Positions 37,081 through 46,056 are shown, counted from the first letter of the stretch. The stretch is DNA of 64,000 bases from JALOOX01 sp964557955 (GCA_964557955.1 CAZLCS010000005.1:1-64000); one strand, 5' to 3'. The notes: generated from the sequence alone by a model not told the origin. Translations and numbers: made by a program.

Positions 37081-37160
37081 GGCATGGCTGGGTTGCGTCC
37101 CTGCCAGAGCTTCTGGGGAAATGGGGGCTGGGTTCGGCGGGGCCGCAACCCAGCCATGCC
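37081..37160. repeat. Perfect 17-bp inverted repeat enclosing 46 bp
   Basis: GGCATGGCTGGGTTGCG (37081-37097) is the exact reverse complement of CGCAACCCAGCCATGCC (37144-37160). It lies in the 302-bp gap between the BaeRF gene and the unknown gene at 37310. No T run follows, so it is not a standard intrinsic terminator. It could be a cruciform, a palindromic repeat element or the ends of a tiny MITE. I see no gene in this gap. Confidence 0.8.
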
Positions 37161-37309
37161 ATTGGGCTTTCAAAATTTTCAAAGGTTATCTCATCATACA
37201 TTCCAGCTCAGCGGGTGAGAATCTCCAAAGTACAACTTACTGAATTTTTTGGCTAAAAACTAATCGCTAAAGGCTGACCGTTCACACTGGCAAAGGATCG
37301 ATTTCTTCC

Positions 37310-38515
37310 ATGAATCCTGACAACCGCCATGATGCGCCGCTGTGGCGCTTCGTTGACCTGCCCGAATTCGAGAGGCCGCCCGAGCCGGCCGGCGAGAAAG
37401 TGCGCCGGGGGTTCCTGGGGGTTTGGGATCGGCTGTTCGGAAAGGACAAGCCGAGAGGCCAGGAGGAGAGGAGCCTCGAAGGGGGGATAGGGGATCTGTC
37501 GGGTTCGGCCGTCACGGCTCCCGAATGGCGGGATGCGGTTCCGGCGTTGCACGACATTCTGAAGGAGTGGGCCGAGTCCGGCGAGGGAAGTGATTCCCTG
37601 AGGGTCGTACTCAATGCGCCCCACGGCGGGGTGCGCCGGGTCGCCTCTCTCTGGGCCGGCCAGGAGAACTGGCGGGTCATCGAGCCGCCCGAACAGAGGC
37701 AGCTCCTGGTGGGAGGGCGAGACCGGCTCCGGGGGCTCGATTTTCGCGACGAGAACCCATGGCTGATCCCCGGCCTGGATGAATGGTACCTGCGTCACCA
37801 CAACGCGCTCGAGCCGGTGCGTGAGCTTCTGGACATCCTGGCTTCGCGGCGTCGGCTGACCCTGGTGTGCTGCGACAGCTGGGCCTGGGCTTACCTGTGC
37901 GGCACGGTGCAGGCGGACCTCGTTTTGCCCCAACCCCTGATCCTGGCAGCTTTCGACAGGGAGCGCCTGGGCGTGTGGCTCCGGAGTCTCAGCCGCTTCG
38001 AAGGGGGCCAGTCCGCGGAATTCCGTCAGGTCAACAGTGAAAAGTTCATCTTGCCTCCGTCGGGGCTCCCGGACGGAGGAGGAGAGCCGGAAATCTCGGA
38101 CTTTCTGGGTCGCCTGGCGGCCTTCAGCCGAGGCAATCCCGGCGTGGCCTGGGCGCTGTGGCATCACTGCCTGCGCGGCGCCGGGGTCGAGGACCGCGAA
38201 GCTGCCGGAGCCGGACGGGTCCCCACCATCTGGATGAGACCCTGGCGGGATATCGATATGCTCTCTATCCCACAGCGCAACCGGACACGGCTTCTCATGG
38301 TGCTGCATGCGCTGCTCCTGCACAACGGGGTGGCGACCGGGGTGCTGCCCGAGCTTCTGCCCGCCCTGGGCCACGCGGTTACGCGGGACCTCCACGATCT
38401 TCGCGCCGCCGGCCTTGTCGACCGGGAGCATGATGTGTGGCGGGTGAACGCCCTTGGCTATCCTGTGGTCCGGGAAACCCTCGAGGGCGAGGGCTTCCTG
38501 GTGGATGAACTGTAG
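37310..38515 (+). CDS. Uncharacterised protein encoded before an MscS channel
   Basis: I do not recognise this 401-residue protein. It has no signal peptide or clear membrane segments. The N-terminus is charged and Pro-rich; the middle contains LTLVCCDSWAWAYLCGTV and LPQPLILAAFDRERL, reminiscent of the second half of an ATPase-like fold, but no convincing Walker A motif is present. The last ~90 residues (LLLHNGVATGVLPELLPALG ... REHDVWRVNALGYPVVRETL) look like a winged helix. The ribosome-binding site (AAGGA) is weak. It is followed after 9 bp by the MscS gene, so the two are probably co-expressed and may work together at the membrane. Confidence 0.7.
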   Translation: MNPDNRHDAPLWRFVDLPEFERPPEPAGEKVRRGFLGVWDRLFGKDKPRGQEERSLEGGIGDLSGSAVTAPEWRDAVPALHDILKEWAESGEGSDSLRVVLNAPHGGVRRVASLWAGQENWRVIEPPEQRQLLVGGRDRLRGLDFRDENPWLIPGLDEWYLRHHNALEPVRELLDILASRRRLTLVCCDSWAWAYLCGTVQADLVLPQPLILAAFDRERLGVWLRSLSRFEGGQSAEFRQVNSEKFILPPSGLPDGGGEPEISDFLGRLAAFSRGNPGVAWALWHHCLRGAGVEDREAAGAGRVPTIWMRPWRDIDMLSIPQRNRTRLLMVLHALLLHNGVATGVLPELLPALGHAVTRDLHDLRAAGLVDREHDVWRVNALGYPVVRETLEGEGFLVDEL

Positions 38516-38524
38516 GAGGATGGC

Positions 38525-39343
38525 ATGGAAGAGCAGACGACGGTGCTGCGGGTTCTCAGGGATTTTCACCAGATCAGCTACGTGCGCATCATGCTCATCG
38601 TCATCGGAGCCTGGCTGCTCATCCGGCTGGAGAAACGGCTGGGGGAATGGCTGAGCCAGCGCCTGGGTGGGAGGTTCCGGATGGTTATCCTGCCCTCGGT
38701 CCCGGTGGTGCGCCTCATCATCCTGATTGCCGCCCTGGTCCTCATCGTCCCGCTGGTCATGGAGCCGACCCGGGAGAATCTCGTGGCCATTCTGGGAGCT
38801 TCAGCTCTCGCCCTGGCCTTTGCAGTCAAGGACTACGTCGGCAGTCTCATTGGCGGTCTTGCGGCGATCTATGAACGGCCGTACCGCCCGGGGGACTGGG
38901 TCCGGATCGGCGACGCCTACGGCGAGGTGCAATCCGTTGGCTTGCGGGCCATGCGCCTCGTCACGCCGGATGACACGGTGGTGATCATTCCGCATCTCAA
39001 GTACTGGACCACCAGCATCTACAACGCCAATGACGGGAAGCGGGACCTGCAGTGCGTCGGCCATTTTTACCTGGATCCGCACCACGACGGTGTGAAAGTT
39101 CGGCAGAAGCTCCATGATGTGGCCCTGACCAGTCCTTATCTCAATATGGCCCGCCCCGTCGTGGTGGTGGCACAGGAAGAAGACTGGGGCACCCATTATC
39201 GCATCCGGGCTTATCCCATCGACAGCCGGGATCAGTTTCAGTTCGTCACCGACCTGACGCTGCGCGGCAAGGCGGCGCTGCTGGCCATGGGGGTCACGCT
39301 GGGATGGCGCTCAACCAGTGTCGACCCTGCGCCCGGGCGGTGA
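38525..39343 (+). CDS. MscS-family mechanosensitive ion channel
   Basis: The 272-residue protein has two to three N-terminal membrane helices and the MscS pore helix with its alternating Ala/Gly pattern (ILGASALALAFAVKDYVGSL, then GGLAAIYERPYRPGDWVRIG). The beta-domain begins GEVQSVGLRAMRL, followed by DDTVVIIPHLK. It should release solutes under hypo-osmotic stress. TAGGAGGATGGC gives a strong ribosome-binding site that overlaps the end of the preceding gene. Length is close to E. coli MscS (286). Confidence 0.92.
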   Translation: MEEQTTVLRVLRDFHQISYVRIMLIVIGAWLLIRLEKRLGEWLSQRLGGRFRMVILPSVPVVRLIILIAALVLIVPLVMEPTRENLVAILGASALALAFAVKDYVGSLIGGLAAIYERPYRPGDWVRIGDAYGEVQSVGLRAMRLVTPDDTVVIIPHLKYWTTSIYNANDGKRDLQCVGHFYLDPHHDGVKVRQKLHDVALTSPYLNMARPVVVVAQEEDWGTHYRIRAYPIDSRDQFQFVTDLTLRGKAALLAMGVTLGWRSTSVDPAPGR

Positions 39344-39355
39344 GCCCTTGGGGAG

Positions 39356-39390
39356 CTGCTGCGAAGAGTTTCAAGTCTCAAGTTGAAAAC
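39356..39390. repeat. Dispersed TTTC(A/G)AG repeat, copy 4a
   Basis: GCTGCTGCGAAGAGTTTCAAGTCTCAAGTTGAAAAC lies after the MscS gene. With copy 4b it flanks a spacer (39391-39443) that resembles DNA at 24641-24695, so the whole 39356-39488 block may be one composite element. Confidence 0.65.
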
Positions 39391-39443
39391 CAGCTCGGCG
39401 CTGGTCCTTTCCATCGTGCAGGGTGGCCCGAAGGGGCACGACG

Positions 39444-39488
39444 AACTGCTGGGAAGAGCTTCGGGTTTCGAGCTTCAAGCTTCAATTT
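39444..39488. repeat. Dispersed TTTC(A/G)AG repeat, copy 4b
   Basis: GAACTGCTGGGAAGAGCTTCGGGTTTCGAGCTTCAAGCTTCAATT is the second copy in this gap, in the same orientation as 4a. It lies 70 bp before the cardiolipin synthase start. Confidence 0.65.
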
Positions 39489-39557
39489 GTGGCTGATTGA
39501 CGCCTTGGGAACGTTTCGGGGAACGGGCTCGGTAGGGTCCAGGAAGGGGGAGTCGTC

Positions 39558-41009
39558 ATGGCGTTGTGCGATGTTTCGGATTCACGGCGGCCCACATGGC
39601 TGTCGAGCCGCGCCCTGGCCGAACAGGTGTTCTCGCGCGCGGCGGGAGCGCCCCTCAAAGGCGGGAACGCCATCCGTCTGCTCATCGACGCGCGGGAGAA
39701 CTACGGGGCGTGGCTGGATCGCCTCGAGATGGCGCGGCGGACCATCCACATCGAAATGTACATCATCCATGAAGACGAGACGGGCAGGGAGCTTGCTGAT
39801 GTTTTGATGCGAAAGGCCCGTGAGGGTGTGCGGGTCCGGCTGCTCTACGACTGGATGGGAGGTCTCTTCAAGACTTCTGGAGGTTTCTGGAGAGTCCTGC
39901 GAGAGTCCGGGGTGGACGTGCGCTGTTTCAATCCGCCTCGATGGGACGGCCCACTCGGCTGGATTTCCCGCAATCATCGCAAGGTGATCGTCGTGGACGG
40001 GTGTTTCGCTTTCGTCACGGGGCTTTGCGTCGGACAGGTATGGCGGGGCTTCCCGGAGCGCGGCATCGACCCCTGGAGGGACACGGGCGTCGAAATACGC
40101 GGCCCCGCCGTCACCGACATCGAGGGCGCATTCTGGGATGTCTGGGCGTTGTCCGGATCCCCGCTTCCCCGGGACGAGGTCCCCGCCCGCGAAAAAATGG
40201 AAAAGGCGGGAGACGTCGATTTGCGGGTGATCGCCACCGCGCCCAACACGGCCGGTCTCTATCGACTGGACAACCTGGTGGCCGCTCTCGCCAGGCGCAC
40301 CCTCTGGCTGAGCGACGCCTACTTCGTCGGAGTGAGCTCATACGTGCAGGCCCTGCGATCGGCGGCCCTGGACGGCGTGGACGTGCGGCTGCTCGTGCCG
40401 GGATCGACGGACCTCCCGCTGCTCCGGGCCGTATCCAGGGCCGGCTACCAGCCGCTGCTCGAGGCCGGGGTCCGGGTGTTCGAATGGAACGGGTCGATGA
40501 TGCACGCCAAGACGGCCGTCGCCGACGGTATGTGGGCCCGGGTGGGGTCCACCAACCTGAACATCGCGAGCTGGATGGGCAACTACGAGCTGGATGTAGC
40601 GGTGGAAAACGCAGCCTTCGCCCGGTCCATGGAAGAAACATTCCTGAGGGACCTGGAAAGCGCTACGGAAGTGGTTCTGGCCAGGCGCAACCGGGTCTCG
40701 CTGGCCCGGAAGAGACCTCGAAGGAGCTCGGGAAAGCGGCCGGTCCATGCCGGCAGCCTGGGCCGCGCCGGCGCCGGCACCCTTCGCATCGGCTACAGCG
40801 TGGGAGCGGCGTTGACGGAACACCGGGTGCTTGGACATGCGGAGGCCAGAATTACGGCGGCGGCGGGCCTGCTGTTCCTCTGCATCGCCCTGGTCGGCGT
40901 CCTGTGGCCCCTGTGGTTGATCGTCCCGATCAGTCTCCTCTGCGGGTGGCTGTCCCTCGCACTTCTCGTCAGATCAGTCAAAATGGTCCTGCGAAATAGG
41001 CGGCGTTGA
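39558..41009 (+). CDS. Cardiolipin-synthase-like phospholipase D protein
   Basis: This 483-residue protein has two PLD catalytic motifs: NHRKVIVVDGCFAFVTG and MHAKTAVADGMWARVGSTN (HxK(x)4D in both). It would join phosphatidylglycerol molecules into cardiolipin. Unlike ClsA, its membrane helices are at the C-terminus, with two hydrophobic segments in the last ~70 residues (AAAGLLFLCIALVGVLWPLW). GGGGGAG stands before the ATG. A remnant of a related gene's end lies at 9094-9270, showing that a second copy once existed. A CBS gene follows 193 bp downstream. Confidence 0.88.
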   Translation: MALCDVSDSRRPTWLSSRALAEQVFSRAAGAPLKGGNAIRLLIDARENYGAWLDRLEMARRTIHIEMYIIHEDETGRELADVLMRKAREGVRVRLLYDWMGGLFKTSGGFWRVLRESGVDVRCFNPPRWDGPLGWISRNHRKVIVVDGCFAFVTGLCVGQVWRGFPERGIDPWRDTGVEIRGPAVTDIEGAFWDVWALSGSPLPRDEVPAREKMEKAGDVDLRVIATAPNTAGLYRLDNLVAALARRTLWLSDAYFVGVSSYVQALRSAALDGVDVRLLVPGSTDLPLLRAVSRAGYQPLLEAGVRVFEWNGSMMHAKTAVADGMWARVGSTNLNIASWMGNYELDVAVENAAFARSMEETFLRDLESATEVVLARRNRVSLARKRPRRSSGKRPVHAGSLGRAGAGTLRIGYSVGAALTEHRVLGHAEARITAAAGLLFLCIALVGVLWPLWLIVPISLLCGWLSLALLVRSVKMVLRNRRR

Positions 41010-41202
41010 CCCACGCGCGCCCGTCCGAATTGACTTCAGCGCTCTTCAGGGTCATCCATTCGGAAAACGGGCTCTGTTGAGGTTCGACCGGTTGACAGGG
41101 TACTCCCCGTTTGCATAGGCTGCTATTGTAGTCTCTTCACAAAAAGCCGAGCAACCCGAATCGACTGTGCACATCCAAACTGGGGGATTGGAGGGAATAG
41201 AC

Positions 41203-41763
41203 ATGGAAAAGATGAAAATCCGTGAGCTCATGCGGCCCGTTGAGGAGTTCCCGCGTATCTCCAGCCGGGCGACTCTCATGGAAGCGGTGGAGGCGCTGGC
41301 GCAAGCCGAAAAGGAGTTTCTTGCCGGGCGGTCCAAACAGAGAATTCTGCTGGTTTTTGCCGAGGATGGAGGCATCATGGGAAAGATCTCGCCCATGGAC
41401 GTCGTCCAGGGGCTCGAGCCCAACTATGAGGGCATCGAGTCTCTCAAGACCATGCCCCACTACCGGCTGGCTCCAAGCCTCGTGGAATCCTTGAAAGAAG
41501 AACTGAGGGTGTGGGAGCGACCTTTTGCGGAGCTCTGCAGGAAAGCCGTCGGCGTGAAGATCGAAAGCTTCATCAAACTGCCGACCCCCGATCACATGGT
41601 CCATGCCGACGACAGCATGGACAAGGCTTTTCACCTGTTCGTCGTTGGACGACATGACTCTCTTTTCGTTGCGGACGGCGAGGCCATCGTCGGAGTGATC
41701 CGGTTTTCCGACGTTTATCGGAAGATCGTCCAGACCATGCGGGAATGCCCCTTGCCGCGATAA
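41203..41763 (+). CDS. CBS-domain protein, copy B
   Basis: The 186-residue paralogue of the protein at 24937-25497 shows about 86% identity (26 differences by my count). It keeps both CBS motifs: EFPRISSRATLMEAV...KISPMDV and PDHMVHADDSMDKAF...VIRFSDVYR. GGAGG lies 8 nt before the ATG at 41203; codons upstream in frame lack a site. The preceding DNA (TTCACAAAAAGCCGAGCAACCCGAATCGA) is shared with copy A, so the duplication included the leader. A possible -35 (TTGACA at 41092-41097) has no good -10 partner. Confidence 0.85.
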   Translation: MEKMKIRELMRPVEEFPRISSRATLMEAVEALAQAEKEFLAGRSKQRILLVFAEDGGIMGKISPMDVVQGLEPNYEGIESLKTMPHYRLAPSLVESLKEELRVWERPFAELCRKAVGVKIESFIKLPTPDHMVHADDSMDKAFHLFVVGRHDSLFVADGEAIVGVIRFSDVYRKIVQTMRECPLPR

Positions 41764-41886
41764 ATGGCGTTCAAATTGTCTCGACGTCGGTTCAGGTTCG
41801 ATGTCTTTTGCCAATGTTATTTGCCAGAGATCAGGGCAGGGATGGGCCATGGGGGGCTCGCCTCCGTTCGGTGCTTGAGGGCTGCA

Positions 41887-42504
41887 ATGATGAAAACCTG
41901 CTGGTATTCATTGCCGATCTTTGTGCTGAGCTGCTGCGGGGTGTTGACTGAGGCGGTCGGCAGCCCGGCTTTTCTTGATGCGTTCGGAAATCAGACGGCG
42001 CTGCATCCTCCCGGACAGGTCACCGTTTTGATGGGATGTGCGGAGACGACGCAGAGGGGATGTCGCGCCGCCACCAGGGCTTTGGATCACCTTCGGGGCA
42101 GGGTCGGTCTGCATTTTGTCGTGCTGGTCGATCTCAGGGATTCTTTCGGCTGGATCTTGCCGGGATACGTTCGCCTGCGGATTCGAGAGGATATGAAGCA
42201 GGAGGCCGTTCGGCTGAAACCGTTTTACCTTGAGAATGGAAACGGCGGCAATCCGCTCTGGGATATGGCCGCCATCCCTGATTTTGACGGCGAAGCCTGT
42301 CACGCCGTGGGATGGAAAGAGCCGCTCACTGCGGTCGCTGCGGTTGTGTATGGGCGGGATGGCCGGGAGATCCGCCGATGGGACCGGCTGCAGGACTACT
42401 CCCTGTTCGAGGAGGTCGTGGAGCGAGCCCTCGATGATCGGGCTCCAAAGGGATCTTCGCTCCAAAGCGGTGGTCCGGTGACTGGTTCTTGCCGCGATGT
42501 ATGA
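41887..42504 (+). CDS. Exported protein of unknown function
   Basis: I do not recognise this 205-residue protein. It starts with a signal-peptide-like stretch (MMKTCWYSLPIFVLSCCGVL, then TEAVGSPAF), so it is probably periplasmic or lipid-anchored. The body has an alternating beta/alpha pattern that could fit a thioredoxin-like fold (TVLMGCAETTQRGCRAATRA; LHFVVLVDLRDSFG), but no CxxC motif is present. AGGG precedes the ATG pair weakly. It is convergent with the DevA gene. Confidence 0.6.
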   Translation: MMKTCWYSLPIFVLSCCGVLTEAVGSPAFLDAFGNQTALHPPGQVTVLMGCAETTQRGCRAATRALDHLRGRVGLHFVVLVDLRDSFGWILPGYVRLRIREDMKQEAVRLKPFYLENGNGGNPLWDMAAIPDFDGEACHAVGWKEPLTAVAAVVYGRDGREIRRWDRLQDYSLFEEVVERALDDRAPKGSSLQSGGPVTGSCRDV

Positions 42505-42507
42505 GAA

Positions 42508-42529
42508 TCTCCGGCTTCGAGCCGGGAGA
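42508..42529. terminator. Hairpin between convergent genes (possible bidirectional terminator)
   Basis: TCTCCGGCT (42508-42516) pairs with AGCCGGGAGA (42520-42529) around a TCG loop with one bulged G. It lies between the convergent exported-protein and DevA genes. Neither side has a long T run, so termination strength is uncertain. Confidence 0.5.
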
Positions 42530-42566
42530 ACACTGAAGAAATGTTCCTTTTCAACGCCGGCTTCCA

Positions 42567-43694
42567 TCATTGCCTCTGGAAAAGCACTTTGCGGAGCTCT
42601 TCTTCGAAGGTTGCGCTTTTTCCCAGGGCGGATTCGAAATCATCCTTGTTCAGGACGTACAGGATCACGTCCTCTTTGGCAATCACCGTTGCATTTCGGG
42701 TTTCTCCGGTGAGGAGAGCCATCTCGCCGAAAAAATCCCCTTCTTTAAGGGTTGCCACCTGAGTGGTGTGCAGTCGATCATGAACGAGCACATCCACGGA
42801 CCCCCGTCTGACCAGGTAGAACTTGTCGGGCTCTTCGCCCTGGCGAATGATGATCCGGCCCTCAGGATGCGTTTCCCGCGTCATGCGGTCGGCGATGTCG
42901 GACAGCGTGTTGGGAGTGAGCCTCTGGAATGCCTCTATTTTTGCAAGAAACTCACATATTTTCAGCGATTCGCCCACCAGAACGTCTGACATGATCCGTC
43001 CGTCGACCATATTCACGATGCGGTCGGCAACATCCAGGATGCGGTTGTCGTGGGTCACAATGATGATGCCGGCGCCTTCATCCCGGGCGAAATCCCTCAG
43101 AATATCCACGACATGATGGCCGGTTTCCCTGTCCAGGGCTGCCGTGGGCTCATCGGCCAATATGAGCCTCGGACGGTGGACGAGCGCCCTTCCTATGGCC
43201 ACGCGCTGCTTCTGCCCGCCCGAGAGTCCGTTGGGTCGATGATGCATGCGGGATTCCAGGCCGAGCAGTGCGAGTATGGAGGACACCCTCTCGCCGATCT
43301 CCCGGTGATCCGGGCAGGTCAGCTGCAGCGCGGCTCTGACGTTTTCGTAGGCCGTGAGGGCTCCAAGGAGGTTATGTCCCTGAAAGATGAAGCCGATCTG
43401 CTTTCGTACCTCCACCAGTTCACGGGCGCTCAAGCCCCTGAGCTCCCGCCCCATCACATTCAGGCTCCCCTCCTGAACGGTCCGCAAAGCCCCCAGGAGA
43501 GTGAGAAACGTTGTCTTCCCGGATCCTGAAGGACCCGTCATGATGACAATCTCTCCACGCTTGATGTCGAAGCAGTTGTCGAAGAGAATCTGCTTTCGGA
43601 AATCTCCCTCTCCGAAAAAGTGGTTGAGATTCCTCGCTTGAACCAGGGCCTCATCTTCACTCAGGTCTTTGCAGGTGGCGGTTGTTGCAGCCAT
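42567..43694 (-). CDS. DevA-type ABC transporter ATPase with C-terminal cyclic-nucleotide-binding domain
   Basis: The 375-residue protein has a full ABC ATPase in residues 15-235: Walker A GPSGSGKTT, Q-loop QGHN, signature LSGGQKQRVAIGRAL, Walker B LILADEPTAALD. From about 240 a cNMP-binding (CRP-like) domain follows: IIIRQGEEPDKFYLVRRGSV and EGDFFGEMALLTGETRNATV, with the phosphate-binding FGEMALLTGETRNA loop well kept. The DevA family powers envelope efflux through DevBC. The sensor domain suggests cAMP or c-di-nucleotide control of export. AGAGGG is about 10 nt before the ATG at 43694. Confidence 0.88.
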   Translation of the reverse strand: MAATTATCKDLSEDEALVQARNLNHFFGEGDFRKQILFDNCFDIKRGEIVIMTGPSGSGKTTFLTLLGALRTVQEGSLNVMGRELRGLSARELVEVRKQIGFIFQGHNLLGALTAYENVRAALQLTCPDHREIGERVSSILALLGLESRMHHRPNGLSGGQKQRVAIGRALVHRPRLILADEPTAALDRETGHHVVDILRDFARDEGAGIIIVTHDNRILDVADRIVNMVDGRIMSDVLVGESLKICEFLAKIEAFQRLTPNTLSDIADRMTRETHPEGRIIIRQGEEPDKFYLVRRGSVDVLVHDRLHTTQVATLKEGDFFGEMALLTGETRNATVIAKEDVILYVLNKDDFESALGKSATFEEELRKVLFQRQ

Positions 43695-43791
43695 ACGAAA
43701 GAGCCCTCTCGTTCCGTGTGGAAATGCGTGGCGCGGCTCCCCCGTGTGCGCCCGCATGAAAAGCGCTGCCAGCCGGACTGCCCGGATGGAG

Positions 43792-44940
43792 TCAGAAGAC
43801 TTCCGCTGGGTCGGCAGCGCGCAGCTTCTGCATGGCCAGCAAGCCCGAAGCGCCGCACATGAAGAAGGTCAGGAGAAGGATCTGGAGGGTGCGTGTCCAG
43901 GTCATGGAGATGGGCAGCAGGGTTGCGTGGTGCGTGAGCGCATACAGGCCGGCCGATACGGCCCATGCCAGAGGGTAGGCGATCAGGGCCAACAGGAGGG
44001 CCTGCACCAGGACGACCCGATACAGGTCCACATCTGCATAACCGATGGCCTTCAGCGTGGCGAATTCCTTCAGATGCTCGTTGATGTCAGTGTACAGGAT
44101 CTGGTAGAGGATCACCGATCCGACGACCAGGCCGATGATCATGGTCATGGTGATCACAAAGCCGATGGGCGTATTGCGGGCCCAGTGGTCCTTCTCCTTC
44201 TGGATGAGCTGGTCCAGTGTCAGCACCTTCACATCATCAGGCAAAGCGGCGTTGATCCTGGATCGGATTTCATCGCCGTCGACTCCCGCTTTGAGTCTGA
44301 TGAGGCCGAAATGAATGAGACCCGGCCTGTGGGACGGAAAGACGCGAAGGTAGGTTTCGCGGCTGCCCATGATGGTGCCGTCGATCCCGAAGGACGTGCC
44401 CAGAGAGAAAAGGCCGCCCACTTCCACCTTGTGATTCCTTACTTCCGTCTCCAGAGGGCGACCCTGGTGCAGCAGCTCCTCGACAGCCCCGTACTCGGGT
44501 CGTGAAGCCACATCGAACAGGACGACGTCAGGCTGTTTCAGTATTCCCGGGTCGATGTCCATGCCGGGGATCTTCAGCGCAGCCGAATGCGGGTCGAAAC
44601 CCATGAAGAGGATGGACCGCTCTTTCATGGTTTGAGGATTCTTCCAACTTGCCAGGCTTGCATACACCGGCGCGACCGATTCCACGCCATCGAATCCCAG
44701 GGCCTGGTAGAGCCGCCGTCGAGTGAAGTCCTTCGTGGCCAGCAGATTCTCGTGCTGCCGGCTGATCATGACCAGATGAGCGTTGAAATGCGAGTAATGC
44801 AGCGTCGCGCTTTTAAACAGGGCATCCCGGATTCCCAGCTGCATGAGCATGAGGATCACTGCAAAGCCGATCCCTGCAATGGCTGCCGCGAGACGTCGCT
44901 TTTCGTAGAAGAGCTGCGACCAGGCAAGCGATACGGCCAT
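43792..44940 (-). CDS. DevC-type ABC exporter permease (FtsX/MacB fold)
   Basis: This ~382-residue permease has one N-terminal helix (AAAIAGIGFAVILMLMQLGI), a large periplasmic domain and three C-terminal helices (FVITMTMIIGLVVGSVILYQ; LAWAVSAGLYALTHH; LLLTFFMCGASGLLAMQKLR). It starts as DevC proteins do (SLAWSQLFYEKRRL) and ends with AADPAEVF. I chose ATG 44940 (AAGG 5 nt upstream); a GTG at 44982 is possible. With DevB and DevA it forms a tripartite exporter, perhaps for lipid or other envelope cargo. Confidence 0.85.
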   Translation of the reverse strand: MAVSLAWSQLFYEKRRLAAAIAGIGFAVILMLMQLGIRDALFKSATLHYSHFNAHLVMISRQHENLLATKDFTRRRLYQALGFDGVESVAPVYASLASWKNPQTMKERSILFMGFDPHSAALKIPGMDIDPGILKQPDVVLFDVASRPEYGAVEELLHQGRPLETEVRNHKVEVGGLFSLGTSFGIDGTIMGSRETYLRVFPSHRPGLIHFGLIRLKAGVDGDEIRSRINAALPDDVKVLTLDQLIQKEKDHWARNTPIGFVITMTMIIGLVVGSVILYQILYTDINEHLKEFATLKAIGYADVDLYRVVLVQALLLALIAYPLAWAVSAGLYALTHHATLLPISMTWTRTLQILLLTFFMCGASGLLAMQKLRAADPAEVF

Positions 44941-44997
44941 GGAGCCTTTTCTGACGAAGTTGTGGGACCGCAGTCCTGCCACCTTCCATCCGATGCG

Positions 44998-46056
44998 CTA
45001 GGGTTGTATCCGGATAATGGCCTGTGCATTGATGAGCCCAGCCACTTTCTGGCTCTCCAGGAGTCTGATTTTCACCTCCACGATGCGTTCATCGGAGAAG
45101 CTGGCGGGATCGAGATCCAGAGACCCGCTCCGGTCCACTTTCATGCCGACCTTGTGGACCACCCCCTCCAAAGAGCTTTCAAGGGCATCGCAGAAGACCA
45201 GGGCCTTCTGGCCTTGCCTGACGCGGCCGATATCGGTCTCGTACACCTCCGCGACGGCATACATCTGACCGGTTTTGGCCAGTTCAGCCACCCCCTCGTC
45301 CCCGACTCTTTCGCCCGGCCGTGCGTGAATCTTGATCACTTTCCCCGTGATGGGAGAGAGGATTCTGGCCTGGTCGAATTCCGCCTTCGCGCGCTCCGCT
45401 TCCGCAACGGCAGCCGCGACCTCGTTTTCCGCGTGCAGGATGTCTGTTTCCCTGATCTCAGCCAGGCTCTTCAGCTTCTCTTCTGCCTGCCTGAGCTGCT
45501 GAACGCGAGCCTCCCACTCCACCCGCTTCAGATCTGCCATGGACACCGAGACAGCTCCCGTGCCCCTCAGCTTCTCGCAGCGGCGGCATTCGGCTTCGGC
45601 GAACACCACCTCTCGGCGCAGTTTCAGGATTTCGGCCTCCTGTGCGGCGAGATCACCGGACTTTGCCCCCGCCTTGACCTGCTCCAGTCGACTCCGGCTC
45701 ACCTGGATGCGGGTTTGAGCAACATGCCATGCTGCTTCGAGCCGCTTCCAGCTGTCCAGAAGCGCAAGGACGTTCCCTTCCCTGATGTCATCCCCCTCGT
45801 CGAATTTCAGCTCGGCCACCAGGGCGGGCCCCAGCGAGGATGAAGAGGGCACCGAGATTCGGATGATTCCATCCTCCGGTTCAATGCGACCTCGACATGC
45901 GATCGCGGCAGACAGTTCCTTGTGCCGGCTCTGACCTGAAGAGGTTGCGTGGTCCTTGCGTTGCTGCCCGCCCTCTCGCACAAACAGGGTGGCAAGCAAC
46001 AGAAAAGAGATGCCCAATACTCCGAAACCGACGGTCAGTTTAGATTTGAACCTCAT
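44998..46056 (-). CDS. DevB/HlyD-type membrane fusion protein
   Basis: The 352-residue adaptor has an N-terminal anchor helix (LTVGFGVLGISFLLLATLF), a lipoyl-like part (RISVPSSSSLGPALVAELKF, DEGDDIREGNVLALLD), a long coiled-coil hairpin (~110-220, rich in Ala/Glu/Arg) and a beta-barrel part with ARILSPITGKVIKIHARPGE. It links the inner-membrane permease to an outer-membrane channel. It is the first gene of devBCA; no TolC is seen here. Confidence 0.87.
   Translation of the reverse strand: MRFKSKLTVGFGVLGISFLLLATLFVREGGQQRKDHATSSGQSRHKELSAAIACRGRIEPEDGIIRISVPSSSSLGPALVAELKFDEGDDIREGNVLALLDSWKRLEAAWHVAQTRIQVSRSRLEQVKAGAKSGDLAAQEAEILKLRREVVFAEAECRRCEKLRGTGAVSVSMADLKRVEWEARVQQLRQAEEKLKSLAEIRETDILHAENEVAAAVAEAERAKAEFDQARILSPITGKVIKIHARPGERVGDEGVAELAKTGQMYAVAEVYETDIGRVRQGQKALVFCDALESSLEGVVHKVGMKVDRSGSLDLDPASFSDERIVEVKIRLLESQKVAGLINAQAIIRIQP

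Noticed and set aside
37253..38569. A ~438-codon minus-strand frame opposite the unknown gene before MscS
   Set aside because: The plus-strand reading has a start, spacing and coupling with MscS; the reverse frame is Pro/Arg-rich without motifs.
41092..41120. A sigma-70 promoter before CBS copy B
   Set aside because: TTGACA is perfect, but the spaced hexamer (CATAGG/ATAGGC) matches TATAAT poorly.
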